This document shows positions 1 to 11,288 of a DNA stretch of 64,000 nucleotides, in pieces. The translations under genes were made by a program, and so were the position numbers. The notes below the pieces were generated by a model. That model searched no databases, had not been told where the DNA came from, and worked only from the letters and a program-made list of their open reading frames with translations. Source of the DNA: Pyxicephalus adspersus. Taxonomy: Eukaryota > Chordata > Amphibia > Anura > Pyxicephalidae. The stretch lies in assembly GCF_032062135.1 (NCBI RefSeq), contig NC_092859.1, positions 43,044,952-43,108,951 of the forward strand. The letters run 5' to 3'. Within the stretch, counting starts at the first letter, position 1; the number at the start of each line of letters is the position of its first letter.

Positions 1-1100
1 CTTTCATATGTACATTCTTACATGAAAACATTGTAAATTGTACAAGTGCATACATTACATGTAACTGTCCGAAATCAAAGTAAAAAAACAAAATCACAAA
101 TCAATGAATAACCTTACATGATTTTCATCAGAACAACTCATGATGTGGCTCGTTAGTGTGTTTGGGTCCTACATGCCTGTATCAACTCAACAATGGATTC
201 ACCTAGTGGAATGCTAATATGTACTCCCGTCAATGCATTCTTCTGATGAGATAGCAGATGATGCCCTTTGGGGGTCTCTTCCAAGGCCTGAGTCAGGGCC
301 TCAGAGTTTGTGACATTGACTGTTGCAGTTGGATACACTGATACATAATGTCCCAGAGGGTCTCTTTAAGATTCACGTCTGGAAAATGTGGGGGTCAGTC
401 AATAGCATCAATGCTTTTGTCATCCATAAACTGCCTACACATTCTGGCCACTTGAGTTGGGCATTGTCCTGTACCCACTGTACCAGTGTAAGGTCTGACA
501 ATGAGTATTTCATCTCAGTACCTAACAGCAGTCAGGGTACCATTACCTAGAATATAGAGGCTCCCAAAGGATGTATCCCACTAGACCACCATTGCCAAAC
601 CATCTATGCTTGATAATTTTGTAGACAGTATGACATTAACCACAGTGTCTCCAGACCCTTTTGTGTCTGTCACAGTTCTCAGTGTGCACCTGCTCTCTTC
701 TTTAGAAAAAAACAATGTGCCAATGGTGATCCTGCTCTGGTATTATTACGGGACACTGGACCCACATTCTGCCCTGGTATCCTCCATGCTCTGTGCTAGG
801 AGACACAGCAAACATTCTTGCATTGTCTCATGTAAATTTGCCATCCTGGAGGATTTGGACTACCTGTGCAACTTGCAAGTAAAGCCTCATGCTACTGTAC
901 AATAGTAGTAGTGACAGCTAGAAAAAATGCAAAACTCGTGAAAAATCAGTCAGAAAGAATAGGAAAAGAGAAACGGTCTGTGATAAAATGATTCTGTCAT
1001 TGGGGGGTTGACTTGTTTCTTTTATTTGCACCAAAGAAGTTGAAATTAATTCACAATCACTTACGCTTACATTGATATCCCCAAAGTCTATTACTACATG
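1..1100 (-). mobile_element. Tc1/mariner-type DNA transposon relic (runs off window start)
   Basis: Read on the minus strand, this stretch follows the layout of a widespread fish and amphibian Tc1-like element. There is a leader matching about 1090-900, a decayed transposase, and a trailer at about 150-50 with a TTTTACTTTGATTT motif that I recall near the 3' end of that family. Family similarity is judged from memory of the consensus, not by search. The leader end near 1090 is where recognisable similarity stops; no terminal inverted repeat or TA duplication is visible there, and the other end lies outside the window. Confidence 0.75.
153..890 (-). pseudogene. Tc1/mariner transposase pseudogene, internally deleted
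   Basis: This would encode the DDE transposase that cuts and pastes the surrounding element. The likely start codon is at 888-890 and the stop at 153-155. Early residues read like VAQVVQILQDG, typical of the N-terminal helix-turn-helix. The second catalytic region is a DNA motif with its Asp codon at 466-468. The third is a degraded DWPPHFPDVNL followed by KETLWDIM, with the catalytic Glu codon at 362-364; the Trp of DWP is now a TGA stop (395-397). The first catalytic Asp near 695-703 appears replaced by Glu. The relic spans about 740 bp, while intact members have roughly 340 codons, so about 300 bp between the DNA-binding and catalytic parts is missing. Several frameshifts are needed to follow it, so it cannot make an active enzyme. 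Confidence 0.75.
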
Positions 1101-1567
1101 TGCAAATGTATTTTCATACTAAATCAGCCTCAGCTTCAGGAAAAAGGAACTTCTATGCCATGTGTGAAAAACTTTGTGAAGTCTGTTCACAACACACAAA
1201 AACTGTTTTTATTCCAGTGGAATATTTTAATCACTGATTTGTCAGTAATCATTTGCATACTTCCCTAAATTAAATAATATATATTTTGCTTATACAGGAG
1301 GTTGCCACAGGTGACAACACATAACCACTCTTTGATCTGACATGAAAAAAGCCTCTGAACTTTACTGCACTTTCAGGATTTTTGGCAATTTCATCTAAAA
1401 CTTTAAAAGTTGCATTTGATGAAAAAAAATATGAACATTGTCATTTTCCAGGCAGCAGAATCCTCATTAACTTTGATAATACCGACCAGTAAATGAAACA
1501 GCAAAAATATTATACTTAACCTGAATGTCTCAGATACATTTCAACAGCGTCATCCTTTTAAAGCTCT
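1101..1567. other. AT-rich non-coding DNA, nothing recognised
   Basis: No usable reading frame, inverted repeat or tandem array was seen here. Confidence 0.5.
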
Positions 1568-1757
1568 GTAGATTTTAGGAACGTAGCAGTAATGTCGCTA
1601 TCTTAAATGTCAGAATTACCTTGTTATACACATCGGTTGCCCCCGTAGACTTTAATAATATCACCCTGTTAAAAGTCATGATCATTCTCTTACATAGTCT
1701 ACTTGGCTGACGCCATAGATTTTAATAGTGTCACAGTCTTAAATGTCAAAATTCTCT
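1568..1757. repeat. Degenerate tandem repeat, about 3 units of 70-80 bp
   Basis: The phrase GTAGATTTTA or a near match recurs at 1568, 1645 and 1715. Each is followed by a variant of AATAGTGTCAC and then TCTTAAATGTCA. Spacing is 77 and 70 bp, so the units have drifted in length. It looks like an old minisatellite or a tandemly amplified end of a transposon. Confidence 0.6.
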
Positions 1758-1970
1758 ACTTCAGCATATCACAGTCTTTTCATGATAAATTTAAAGAGAA
1801 CTAGTCAGAACTTGGCCTTATGCAACGATCTAATATGTTCTATTCTAAATTATTATAACAGTGTAGGCTTGCTTATAAAATACAGCCAACACATTCAATC
1901 TTCTAGTTTCTACCATAATGTTACTATGATACAATAATGGTGTCTGATAAAAAGCCAATAAAACCTGTCC

Positions 1971-2236
1971 TTAAAGATTAAAAGCGCAACTAATGTTCCA
2001 GAACTGGCGATTAGGCAGGGCTCTATTAAAAATGGGACAGGCGATGTCCCCACTGCAATAGAAGCATTTTTACCTGCCTGATCGCCACCCATCTGTCAAA
2101 ATCACTGAGCTCCACATGCTGGGATACCTGGCATATCCTAGCTTCCTCTGCATACTTTCATAGCCACAGATCGCAACAAGTAAAAGAAGAAGAAAAAAGA
2201 GAAGAAGGAAAAGGTTTAGTTCCACTTTAATTTTAA
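1971..2236. mobile_element. Short inverted-repeat element of the AAAGYGGAACTAAAC family
   Basis: The left end reads TTAAAAGCGCAACTAA (1979-1994) and the right end TTTAGTTCCACTTTAA (2215-2230), which are imperfect inverted copies. Inside, GGCGATTAGGCAGG (2006-2019) pairs with CCTGCCTGATCGCC (2073-2086), making a hairpin. There is no coding capacity, so it is a MITE-like non-autonomous element. No clear target duplication was found. Confidence 0.55.
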
Positions 2237-3500
2237 AAATCAAGCAGAACAGACATGATCTGTGTGGACATTACTTTATTCCAACCTGCCTAGTCAAGAT
2301 TGCCAAACATTCCAACCCCGAAGAAGACTGAGAAAAGATGTCGGCACTGACCAGGAAGTTAGGAGAAGTAAGTTTAGTTCCCTAGCTAGTGATCTACTTC
2401 TTTGTACATGTTAACCTAATAATGAGCTGATATATTATTCACACATGTATACCTATTCTGTTTTGATATAATATATATAAAATAATATAATTGGTTTGTG
2501 CGTTGTTTTTTTACATATAGCATGTAACCTTGTGAGGGCTTTCTCACAAGGGCAGTTAAACAAGCGGATTCTTACAATTTTACAGCTTGGAAAATGTAAA
2601 GGAACAATTAAACACTTTCATCATGACTAAACAAGATTAGTTAAAAATTCCTTTTTTTTCAGGCATTCAGCAGGAGGTGCACTTACATTTTGGGGAGATT
2701 TTCAAAGACTACATGTTTAAGGTTCAGCTGCTTAACTGCTTCTAAATACTTTAATAGGAATGATTTCCAAATATGTTTTAAGTGTGTTTTGGAACTCTTT
2801 TAAAGGAGAGCTGAATTTCTTAGTAGCTTATCCTAACTGCCTTCTAACTATATCTGGGGGCCTAGTTGTTTAAAATTGGGTACCTGTAAAGCAGCAATCA
2901 TACTACACTAGTCAAAAGTCAGTTTAGATTAGCCTTTTTTTGTTTTGGATAGAGTAAGAAAGAATTAGAACCCCTGTTAAAGTTTATGTCAGCATGGAAT
3001 ACAAAAACATAGTCAGTAAATCTTAGTAATACATCCACATTACTTTCAGTACAAAATCCAGGGAAGCAAATAAATAGAAATCTTGCTAATGGGACAAGAA
3101 AAGCAACAAAAAAGCGACAGGTGTTTCATCTCTTTCTAACTATCCTATTAAAAATGTTGGGTTATTCATATACTCTTAAAAACAACATAGAATGGAGAGA
3201 AAAATAGGATGAATAAAGTTGTATTTAGTAATTGCGTAATCTTTTAGAACTTCGTAACATCAGCAGTCAACTAAAATTTAGATGACGCTTTAGATTTTGT
3301 ACCTACTGTAAAATTTGGAAAGCAGTGTGACATGTTATGAAATACACATATATTTCCCAGTGTTGAATCTCAAAACATGCAAGGCCTAGGGGGAATTTCC
3401 CCTTTGTATCCTTGTCTGCTGTTCCACACTTGTATGTTTAGTAATTTGGGAATTTGTTATGACTTGTATTTCCATCTGCTAAACAAGTGTTATTAAAGAG
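2237..3500. other. AT-rich non-coding DNA with a kappaB-like palindrome
   Basis: No gene is visible. A partial copy of the GTTTAGTTCC repeat end lies near 2370. A sequence GGGAATTTCC at 3391-3400 fits the NF-kappaB consensus, but this may be chance. Confidence 0.4.
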
Positions 3501-4190
3501 AGGCCTGCGACAAGGCAAGATAAGCGTAGGGCCTACATGACAGGATGCAAGGAATATACCAGGGGGGAAAGAGAGGTTTAAGGAGGTTAGGTTGGAGAAG
3601 GGTCAGAAGTTAAGTGGCGGAGAATAGGAAGAGCTAAGAAGGGTTGAAATGAAAGTTTAGGAACTGGTTTTGGAGAGAAGTTTCCCGCTCGCCTACCCTG
3701 ATAACTGGGTGTAGGGTGGCAAAAGGGGAGTCGGGAGCGCTTGGGGTCTGGGAAGGCAAGAGTCTGGGTCATTAAATTCTGGAAGGGGAACCTATTTGGT
3801 GGGTTTCCCCCTTAATTAATGTATGGTTAAGGTCTCTGAGGTGGTGCTGGGTGGCTGGGGGCCAGTGTGGTGATGGTTGGGTTGAAAATGTTGTTGGGTA
3901 TGGATTTTCAGCCTGGTTGCTTGGGCTAAGCATAGGGTGGGGTGTTGTTGTAAAGAAAATAGAAAATTGTTGTTTAATATTAGAGGATTAAATTGTTAAA
4001 TTAATTATGTATGTTAATATATGCATGGTTGTAAATTTCTATGAAAGTTACCGTGATTTATTTGTTGTAATGGTTATTTTTTTTTATGTTGGTAAATGAA
4101 TGGCTGCTTGCCAGCCATTTTAATTCCAGTGAAGTCAGTGATTTTGGTGGGGGGGGGGGGGGAGCGCAACGTCCAAGCTACCCTGGTCAT
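3501..4190 (+). mobile_element. LTR-like repeat, copy 1 of 3
   Basis: This copy aligns by eye with the copies at 34044 and 40609. It starts AGGCCTGCGACAAGG, has an AGGGCCTACATGACAGG box near 3530, a GTTTCCCGC segment near 3680 followed by GGGGTCTGGGAAGGCAAGAGTC, an AT-rich 3' third, the conserved GGCTGCTTGCCAGCCA (4102-4117) and the end GCTACCCTGGTCAT. The AATAAA of the other copies is AATGAA here (4095-4100), and a 14-base G run follows. It contains no reading frame. I read the family as solo LTRs, but without a clean target duplication it could be another non-autonomous class. Confidence 0.55.
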
Positions 4191-5832
4191 GGAGAGTTTT
4201 GTGAAATATATCTGGAAAAGACAACTGTAAAGGAGGTGTAATCTGCTAATTACGTTTACCTCCATGCTCTCCTATCCAACACACAACTCTACGAAAACTT
4301 TTCAGAGTGTAGTACATTTAGCTTAATACTTCCAGTTCCTACATTTTCCACTTCTAGTCCTTTTCTTTTGTCAATAGAAATGATGACAGCCAATGGGGCA
4401 GCTTTTTGCAGTGACTAATACCATTAACAAAATATCACCTGTAATTTATGCCAGCTCTGTTGAGTGTTCTTTTGCATGACATAAGAAGAAGCTGGAAGAA
4501 ATAAAAAGAAGATGGCCATGTCCACCATCCAGTCAGTGCTGGAAAAAAGAAGGATGGCGTGCGACTTATTGACTCTGTTTGCTCTCAGAGGGATTGATGG
4601 ATTTACAAAAGGTGTCTTTTTTTTGCTAAAGGTTCTGCTTTAAGCTTTATCCATCACTTTGCCTTTTCCAGAATCAACAACATATTCTTATTCAGCACAA
4701 GATTCCTGATAGTGATTACGGTGGACCATGTGTGTGTTGCTCAAAATCCTCATTTAGGGAGGCTATGAAACAATGAAAACACAGGACAACAAATGAAAGA
4801 TATTTTTAATAGATTGGAAACAACTTTAAACATTTTATTATTATGTCAAAGCGTACATGAGATTTTAGCGGTTGGGTATACAGTAGATAAACTTGTGTAA
4901 ACTCTGATACTCTATGACACAAACCTTACACAGGCTTAGCACCTTGTCTTGACTCATAGATGATAAAGGAGTCTTTAATATCATACCGTTTACAGCACAC
5001 GATAAGATACATGTTTTCTGGGGTTTGATCAAGTCAATAGGGCAACTACTAAAGTGACATAAGAACTCACAAGTGAAATTTATTCTGTTGAAATAGAGGA
5101 ACATACTAATAAAATATCTGAATGTATTTTCTACATTTGCTCACTCTACTTTCGTATCTTGCATTTATGATCAAAGTGGAAAGCAGTAGAATTCTGGGTA
5201 AATATATGTTAATAAGTATAAATATGTTGGTAGATTCCAGGCACAGTTACTCAGCCCCGAGTTAATTGTCATTATACATGACAAGGAAGATTCTAAGATT
5301 GGGAAATAGCAATATCAGCAATTTCCTACCATATGTTATTGCTAAGGCTTTCATCTGTTACTTTGTTTGGAAGTTTGGTGTCAGCTACATATTTCTTGGT
5401 CTTTTAATCTAGTCAAATTGTATAAATAAATAAATAAAGTCCTCATCAAACAAACATACCAATCATAAATTTGTTTCACAACAAAATTATTTTCCTTGAA
5501 TTTTATCACACATTTGAGGGCATCAGATATATTGGACAGAGTAAAAAAGAGACCTTTTTATCTAGGAGAAATCAGAACTTTTGGACAATTAAAGGCAGAT
5601 CTTTCACATAATCTACCTATTTCCTTTGTAGTCTGCATCTGCTTGCTGATGAAAAATGGCAGTTGTACATTAGAGCAGCATACCATAACTTTTTCACCAT
5701 GAAACTCTTGTAAAAACATTTAGGTTGGAAGGAACCCTGATCAGGGTTACTATTATAGCTCATGGTACATTACTGTTATCAGTAAGTTGCAGATATATTA
5801 ATACAAAAAAGAATAGAGAACGTGGTCCACTT
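4191..5832. other. Single-copy-looking non-coding DNA
   Basis: No gene and no known repeat were seen. About 4380-4640 is less AT-rich and of balanced composition, unlike its flanks, and is treated separately as a possible conserved element. A short AAATAAATAAATAAA run lies near 5425. Confidence 0.4.
4380..4640. promoter_or_regulatory. Candidate conserved non-coding element
   Basis: This is complex, non-repetitive sequence with homeobox- and octamer-like words (TTTGCATGA, TAATACCATTAAC) and no open frame across it. Its texture resembles developmental enhancers. Conservation itself cannot be seen from one genome. Confidence 0.25.
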
Positions 5833-6102
5833 TATAAAGCACCGACATATTACACAAAGTCCATAGTCATGTCACTAACTGTCCCTCAGGGGCTCACAAT
5901 ATAAAATCGCTACCATAGTCATATGTCATTATCACATTCTAAGGTCAATTTTTGGAGGATGCCAATTAACCTAGCTGCATATTTTAAGGATGTATGAAAA
6001 AAACAAGGTGCCTGGAGGAAACTCCATGTAGATGGTGTCCTGGACAAAAGCAGCCCAGTGTTGCAAAGACAAGAGTGCTATCCACTAAGCCATCATGCAA
6101 CC
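5833..6102 (-). mobile_element. tRNA-like SINE, antisense copy
   Basis: On the minus strand the copy begins with a good pol III A box, TGGCTTAGTGG (about 6085-6095), and a decayed B box. The body then matches the copies at 18487 and 44234: a segment like GGAGTTTCCTCCAGGCACC, then TTGACCTTAG, then CATATGACTATGGT, then GTGAGCCCCTGAGGGACAGT. The tail at the low-coordinate end is cut short. It encodes nothing. Confidence 0.65.
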
Positions 6103-6263
6103 CCTTTACTTAGCATTTTTGAAACACAGAAAGCTAATGTTTACCACTCCTCCACACTGATATAAAAATTGAAGAACACTTGCAGGATAAAACATTGCCA
6201 TGGTGCTTTTACCTATTGAACATGTAGATGTACTCCTTATCTTATATACCAAATTGTACCTGG

Positions 6264-6530
6264 AAGCAGAACTAAACCCCTTTTTACACTCACCTGTCCT
6301 TCATTCATCGCAGGTGCCGCCATCTTAATCCTTCTTTTTTTCCTTCTTTTTAAACCTCAGTCACCTTGATTGGCTGGGCTTGGATGACATAACTGCTGGC
6401 GCAGGAGTTTATTCAGTTCTAGCAGCCACAGGGGAAGATGAGATGTTTTGGGTATCGGGGCTACCAACGTTTAGCTAAACGTGGGATTTTTACAGAGGAA
6501 AAGATGTATCAGGCAGGTAAGAATGCTTAT
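6264..6530. mobile_element. AAGCAGAACTAAAC-family element, truncated
   Basis: The left end is AAGCAGAACTAAACCCC at 6264-6280. The interior has CACCTGTCCTTCATTC then GCAGGTGCCGCCATCTT, and a segment TTGATTGGCTGGGCTTGG. The same interior occurs reversed at about 11760-11930, showing that both are copies of one family. The right end is not defined; similarity fades after about 6430-6530. Confidence 0.5.
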
Positions 6531-6954
6531 ACTCAAAATGCAGCCCAAACTTTTGATACCGAGCGTTTTTCAGATAATCTTGTTACAAGGAAGCACAATA
6601 TGTACTTCTCTACTTTTAGGGGATATTTCACCTTTGTAAGATAACTTGGATATATAGTAGTTCACTGATTGGATAATGTAACATATTTCAACTAGGACTG
6701 TCAGTGTCCAGGTTAATGTTGTATATTAACTTAAGTACAAGTATAATAAATAATTTGCTGTAGAAATGATGCTTACAGTAGTATTGAGAGTTCTGTCTAT
6801 GTGGATTTTCTGCCACTAAATGTTGAATAATGACAGCATTAAAAAAGTGAAGACATGGTCTGCATTATTTGAATTCCCCAATCCCAATCCCTTTCCCAAA
6901 AGAGTAACCTGGACCCACAGTAGCTCCTGATAAATATTAAAAAACTCCAACAAT
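6531..6954. other. Non-coding DNA, nothing recognised
   Basis: No repeat signature or plausible coding frame was seen. Confidence 0.45.
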
Positions 6955-7560
6955 ACGCAATACAATTTAAAACCTATTACGTCAGGTTAAAAAAAAGGCA
7001 TAGGTCTATCAAGTTGAACTACTAGGGAAATAAACATATCCTAGATATCAAACCCTATGGACATAATTGATCCAGAGGCAGGCAAAAAAAAAAAAAAAAC
7101 TGGTACAATTTGCTCCAACAGTGGAAAAAATCCCCGATTCCATGAGGCAGTCGGATGTTCCCTGGATCAACGGTTTCTGTTATCTTTACTTTAAATCCTT
7201 AATACCCAGTTATATTCTGTGCTTCTAGAAAAACATCCAGCTTTTTCTTAAAGCAATCTATAGTAGTTGCTGAAACTACTTCCAGAAGTAGACAATTCCA
7301 CCTTACAGTGAAGAATCCCTTCCTTATCTGGAGCTTAAACTTCCTTTCCTCCAGACGCAAAGAGTGCCTTCTTGTTCTTTGTAACAATCTTAAAGTGAAT
7401 AATTGGGAAGAGAGTTTTCTATATGGACCATTTATATATTTATACAGGGTGATCATAACCCTCCGCCCCTTAAATGTCTCTTCTCAAGGGAGAAACTTCT
7501 TCAGTTTTTCTATTTACATAGAACTGTCCTGTGCTTATATAAGAAACCTGTAATCCCTTG
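6955..7560 (-). mobile_element. CR1/L2-type LINE, 3' fragment
   Basis: On the minus strand, 7456-7199 reads as the C-terminal end of a non-LTR retrotransposon polyprotein. It has MITLYKYINGPY, then RRHSLRLEERKF, then EVVSATTIDCFKKKLD, which fits the family pattern with WNxLPxEVVxAxxxxxFKxxLD near the end of the reverse transcriptase ORF. The stop is at 7199-7201. About 240 bp of 3' untranslated region follows, including an A/T-run and a motif like TTGATAGACCTATGCC, known from frog and fish L2/CR1 tails. Upstream of 7456 the frame is broken, so the copy is 5'-truncated and dead. The exact clade (CR1 or L2) is uncertain. Confidence 0.75.
7199..7456 (-). pseudogene. LINE reverse transcriptase C-terminal remnant
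   Basis: This 85-codon open stretch keeps the last domain of a CR1/L2-like ORF2 product, the region after the reverse transcriptase palm that carries the HSLRL and EVVSATT...FKKKLD motifs. The endonuclease and catalytic YADD regions are absent, as expected for a 5'-truncated insertion. The methionine is an internal residue of the original protein, not a true start. Confidence 0.7.
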
Positions 7561-7660
7561 CACAGTAGCACTCACAGGAACTTTTGCTTTGCAGGTTTTA
7601 ACAGCAAAAGGGCTTATGTCTTCAGTCTTTTGTCTTTTGTCAATTGTATCAGTTTGAGGA

Positions 7661-8204
7661 CCTTTAAAACGGAACTATCAGAAGAATTAAAAAGGTAAAT
7701 AACACTTTTATAGATGGAAAGCTGTCGGTCTCTCTGCGATCCCTGCTCAGTCAGTTTGCACCGTCTCGTTTTCCCTGTTTGTCAGTGCATGGACTGGACA
7801 CCGAGCGTGACCGTCTTATTCCTCTTTTTCTGGGTTCTTCTTCATACATCACCTGATCTTGCAGTGCACAGACATCAGATCAGGTGACAAACTTACGGAA
7901 AATGTAAAAAAAAGTTCTGATTTTACTGCGCATGTGTGAGATTTTCTTTGTACAGTAGAGGAAAGCTCCTTCTGCTCATGCCCAATCTCAGACATGAACA
8001 GAAGGAGCAGCTCACAGCTGGGATACATGACATGGGTGTGCTAGGAGGCTGCAGATTTCCCATTCAGTCTTTACTGCTGTGGCTCCCCTTCATTTTTTTT
8101 TTTTAATTGTGTTAAGAAAAAAACAAACTTTTTTTACTTTATATAAGAGTGTTATCCACCCTTTGATATAAAGTAGAAAATGTGGTGATAGGTCTGCTTT
8201 AAGG
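7661..8204. mobile_element. Inverted-repeat MITE, CCTTTAAAGCRGAMCTATCA termini
   Basis: The left end CCTTTAAAACGGAACTATCA (7661-7680) and the right end TGATAGGTCTGCTTTAAGG (8186-8204) are inverted copies. Two internal hairpins are visible: TCACCTGATC (7849-7858) with GATCAGGTGA (7878-7887), and GCTCCTTCTG (7965-7974) with CAGAAGGAGC (7999-8008). Near the right end there is ACTTTATATAAGAGTGTTATC, a segment shared with the element at 11289. It has no coding capacity; the superfamily is not clear. Confidence 0.65.
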
Positions 8205-9700
8205 ATCATTATTTGACTGGGGGATTTGATATGAATCATATTGTTTTTGGGTTTAGTTATGTAGATATGTACAAAAATTCATAATGATAAACCTGTTGGT
8301 AAACACAGATTGTAAAACAAAAAAAAAACATTTTCTGAATTAATAAATAAAAAGCCCTTTTATTGAGCCTATAAGTACTTCTGTTCTGCCTGAATACATT
8401 TACAGCCTGTTGAGTGTTGTCAGAGGCCTAGTAACCCCCAGCCACTCCAATTAGATAAAAATCAGTGTTACATTACAAATTAAATTATTTGTTTACTATT
8501 CCCATATGTTTATTTTAAGCCTCATCACAAAATTGGAAGTTGCAAAAGTGTGTAAAACAATCACTAATGTATTACATTTCAACTTCTGCAAAATACTGCA
8601 AAAATCTGATAATGAAAATAAATATTATAAATAATGACTTTGAAAAACAGATGTTTATTACATAATTACAATAACAAAGGTTAATTACTATTTAATATGA
8701 AATGTTGATGTTCACCTTTTTATTCATTGTACAACATTTCTGAGCTTAAATAAATAGAATCAAATTTAGGAAACAAAAAATCTGTAAATATTTTCTATTA
8801 TATTTCTTTTTGATTTCTAAAAGCTTTGTGTGTCTTCTGCTGAGGTATACACTAAAAAAATTCAATTTGGCTTCTCATAATATTGAACTGACCATGATAT
8901 AGTAAATCAGAATAATAGTAGAATCTTTTACTATGTTAGCAATTGATAAATGCAGACAGTTTGGAGTTTAGGTGACACCATTTATAAGCTTACTTAAGTT
9001 ATTAAAGATCCAAGCTTTCATTTCAGAATTCCAAACACTTACATCTAAATTAGCCAACAAGGAGTATTAGTCCAAACTTTCTGCATTAATCATAGTAAGG
9101 AAGTTCTTTAGTGTTGCCCACTCACGTTTCTATATCTAACGTGAATACTACCCATAAACACAGCAATTTACCAGAATTTTAAATTTTCTTTAATGCCAGT
9201 TTTTAAACAAAAAAACAATTAAATTGATCAAGGCAACCTGACATTGGGAGAAGAGACTGTTTCAAATTTGTAATATCTCTTTATTTTAGACTGCATTTTT
9301 GCAATTAAAATTAGTAAAGATGGTCAGAACATTGACATCTGTTTGCATGCCATGTAATAGATAAGTGTACTATTTTATTACTTATAATAGAAATCACAGT
9401 AATACCTCTGACAATTTTCACCTGCTTTGTTCTTTAGCATTGTACTATCTTTGTTGGGGTCATTTCAGACCTGAGTAAGGCACAGTACATTGCAACAAGC
9501 TCAACCATTGCCTCAACCTTTCCTATTCTGGAGCAGTTGGGAATTATTTTTGCACACAGCTACATGTGACATGTTGCTTTTGTCCATATGGTTGCTGCTG
9601 GAAGATTCATACCGCTGCAGTGACTACATGCAAATCTGATTGCCTACAGTGCAGCTTGCTGTGCATCCAGGAGCAACCAAACTGGGAGTGTAAAAGGGGC
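8205..9700. other. AT-rich non-coding DNA
   Basis: Long runs of A/T-rich sequence with no gene. At 9440-9700 the text becomes more balanced and ends in TAAAAGGGGCC, possibly a fragment of another interspersed repeat. Confidence 0.4.
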
Positions 9701-10175
9701 CTTAAAGCGGAACTAAACTTATGTAACTTTAAACTTTAAGTAAACTTTATGTAAATTTTTACTTTACATAAAAGTGTAGATAAGTTTTATGTAAAGCAAA
9801 AATTGCCTTCTTTTTTTTTTTTCGCAACATCCTTTTTATTAAACAAAAAAATAAGGATGCAGCACCGCCCCTTTCTGTTTTGATTGCCGCAGCGATCAAT
9901 ACTGAATGGGAGCGCAGAGCCTCCTGAGATACCTAGGTCACGCATCCCTTCTGCACATCCTGGAAAAGGAGCCTTTTCCTAAATGAGAGAAAAAAAAATG
10001 CCAATCTCATGCAAGCACAATGAGATCGGCACTCTCTTTTTCCCCATTTATGTTACCCAAACTCACACCTGCTCAATGAGAGGTTGGGTTCCTCCACGCC
10101 GGGCCAAAGATCGATGGGTCTTCGGGATTAAAGGTAAGTGTGATTTTTTTATTTTTGGTTTAGTGCCACTTCAAG
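9701..10175. mobile_element. Inverted-repeat MITE, CTTAAAGCGGAACTAAAC termini
   Basis: The left terminus is CTTAAAGCGGAACTAAAC (9701-9718) and the right terminus GTTTAGTGCCACTTCAAG (10158-10175), inverted copies with a few mismatches. The subterminal region has TTTTTACTTTACATAAAAG-type palindromic text shared with related elements in this window. An open frame across 9983-10357 is a by-product and extends beyond the element. Confidence 0.65.
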
Positions 10176-11288
10176 CTATCATCCAAGATGGACATCCTTT
10201 CACTAGACTGAGATGTTGGGTCAAAGATTACATAGGGTTTCAGCATTCCTTGAATGTATTTATGAATGTTTGTCACAATTGCAGTTCTTACCTTACATCA
10301 TGCTACAATGTTACAATATTGCAACTTGCTCTCTGGGGGAGAGACTGCCTGCAGTAGATTCTTGAAATTAGCTTAGCCTAGACTGAGCCCAAAAAGTTTT
10401 GAAAAAGTATACTGTTGTTTTTTGTGTGACATATCAGAAATGTATTCATATACACTTTTAAGGTTACTGAAATGTCTACTAATTAGGGATTTCACTGAAC
10501 CTATGCAGGACATTACACAGAATCACCCAAAACATTTGGAAAGTATTCACACAAATGTGTCCCAGGTTTACATTTCAATGTACAGTTGAGCTCTGTGGAT
10601 TTCACAATACATGTATCCAATAGGCAAACAGTGACATTTACACCAAATTGACTGTTCCAGATTTCCTCCTTCAACATTATTAAAATCTATTCCACGCTGC
10701 GATCTTAGACAAATAAATTGTATCATAAATGCCACCCAGAAAGAAATATGACGATGAAATGGTCAAGAAACTGGCACAGAGGTATTATCCTCTTAACCTA
10801 ATGAGGAAAAACAGGAGTTACTAAAGAAATTGTATTCTATTGTTGTGAAATGTAAGCACAGGTCTCCAAGGATACCTTTTGTTTCATGCATAATCACCTG
10901 AGCTCATTTCCATCATAAAAAATCATTGGTACTTATTGAGGGATAATCATTTTTAAGTTTGAGCTTTTCAAGTCCTAGCCCTTCAGGTATTTTAACAGAG
11001 CAAATAATGTAATAAACAGTATTGTTACAATTAGTTTTAAAAAGAACTATAGAACAAACTGATTACATTTTTGGGCCCTAGGAGGAAGGCTCATGTTTAT
11101 GCTGTATTGAGTGTTTGAGCTTTAACAAAGCTAATCATTCTTTACAACCTTGTAAAGCACTAAAAATTAGAAGTTATTTTACATTCTAGAGTGTATATGT
11201 GATATACAGCATTCTTATGGCCTTTACTATATACAGTAGATAAAATTACACAAAAAATCAAAGACCGTTCTGTGAGATAAAAATAAAT
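10176..11288. other. Single-copy-looking non-coding DNA
   Basis: No repeat or gene was recognised. The middle (about 10690-10900) has complex sequence without repeats and could be functional non-coding DNA, but nothing visible proves it. Confidence 0.35.

Noticed and set aside
606..905. Plus-strand open frame of 99 codons
   Set aside because: It is the antisense shadow of the transposase relic.
9983..10357. Open frame of 124 codons on the plus strand
   Set aside because: It begins inside a MITE and runs out of its right end into unrelated DNA; no family resemblance.
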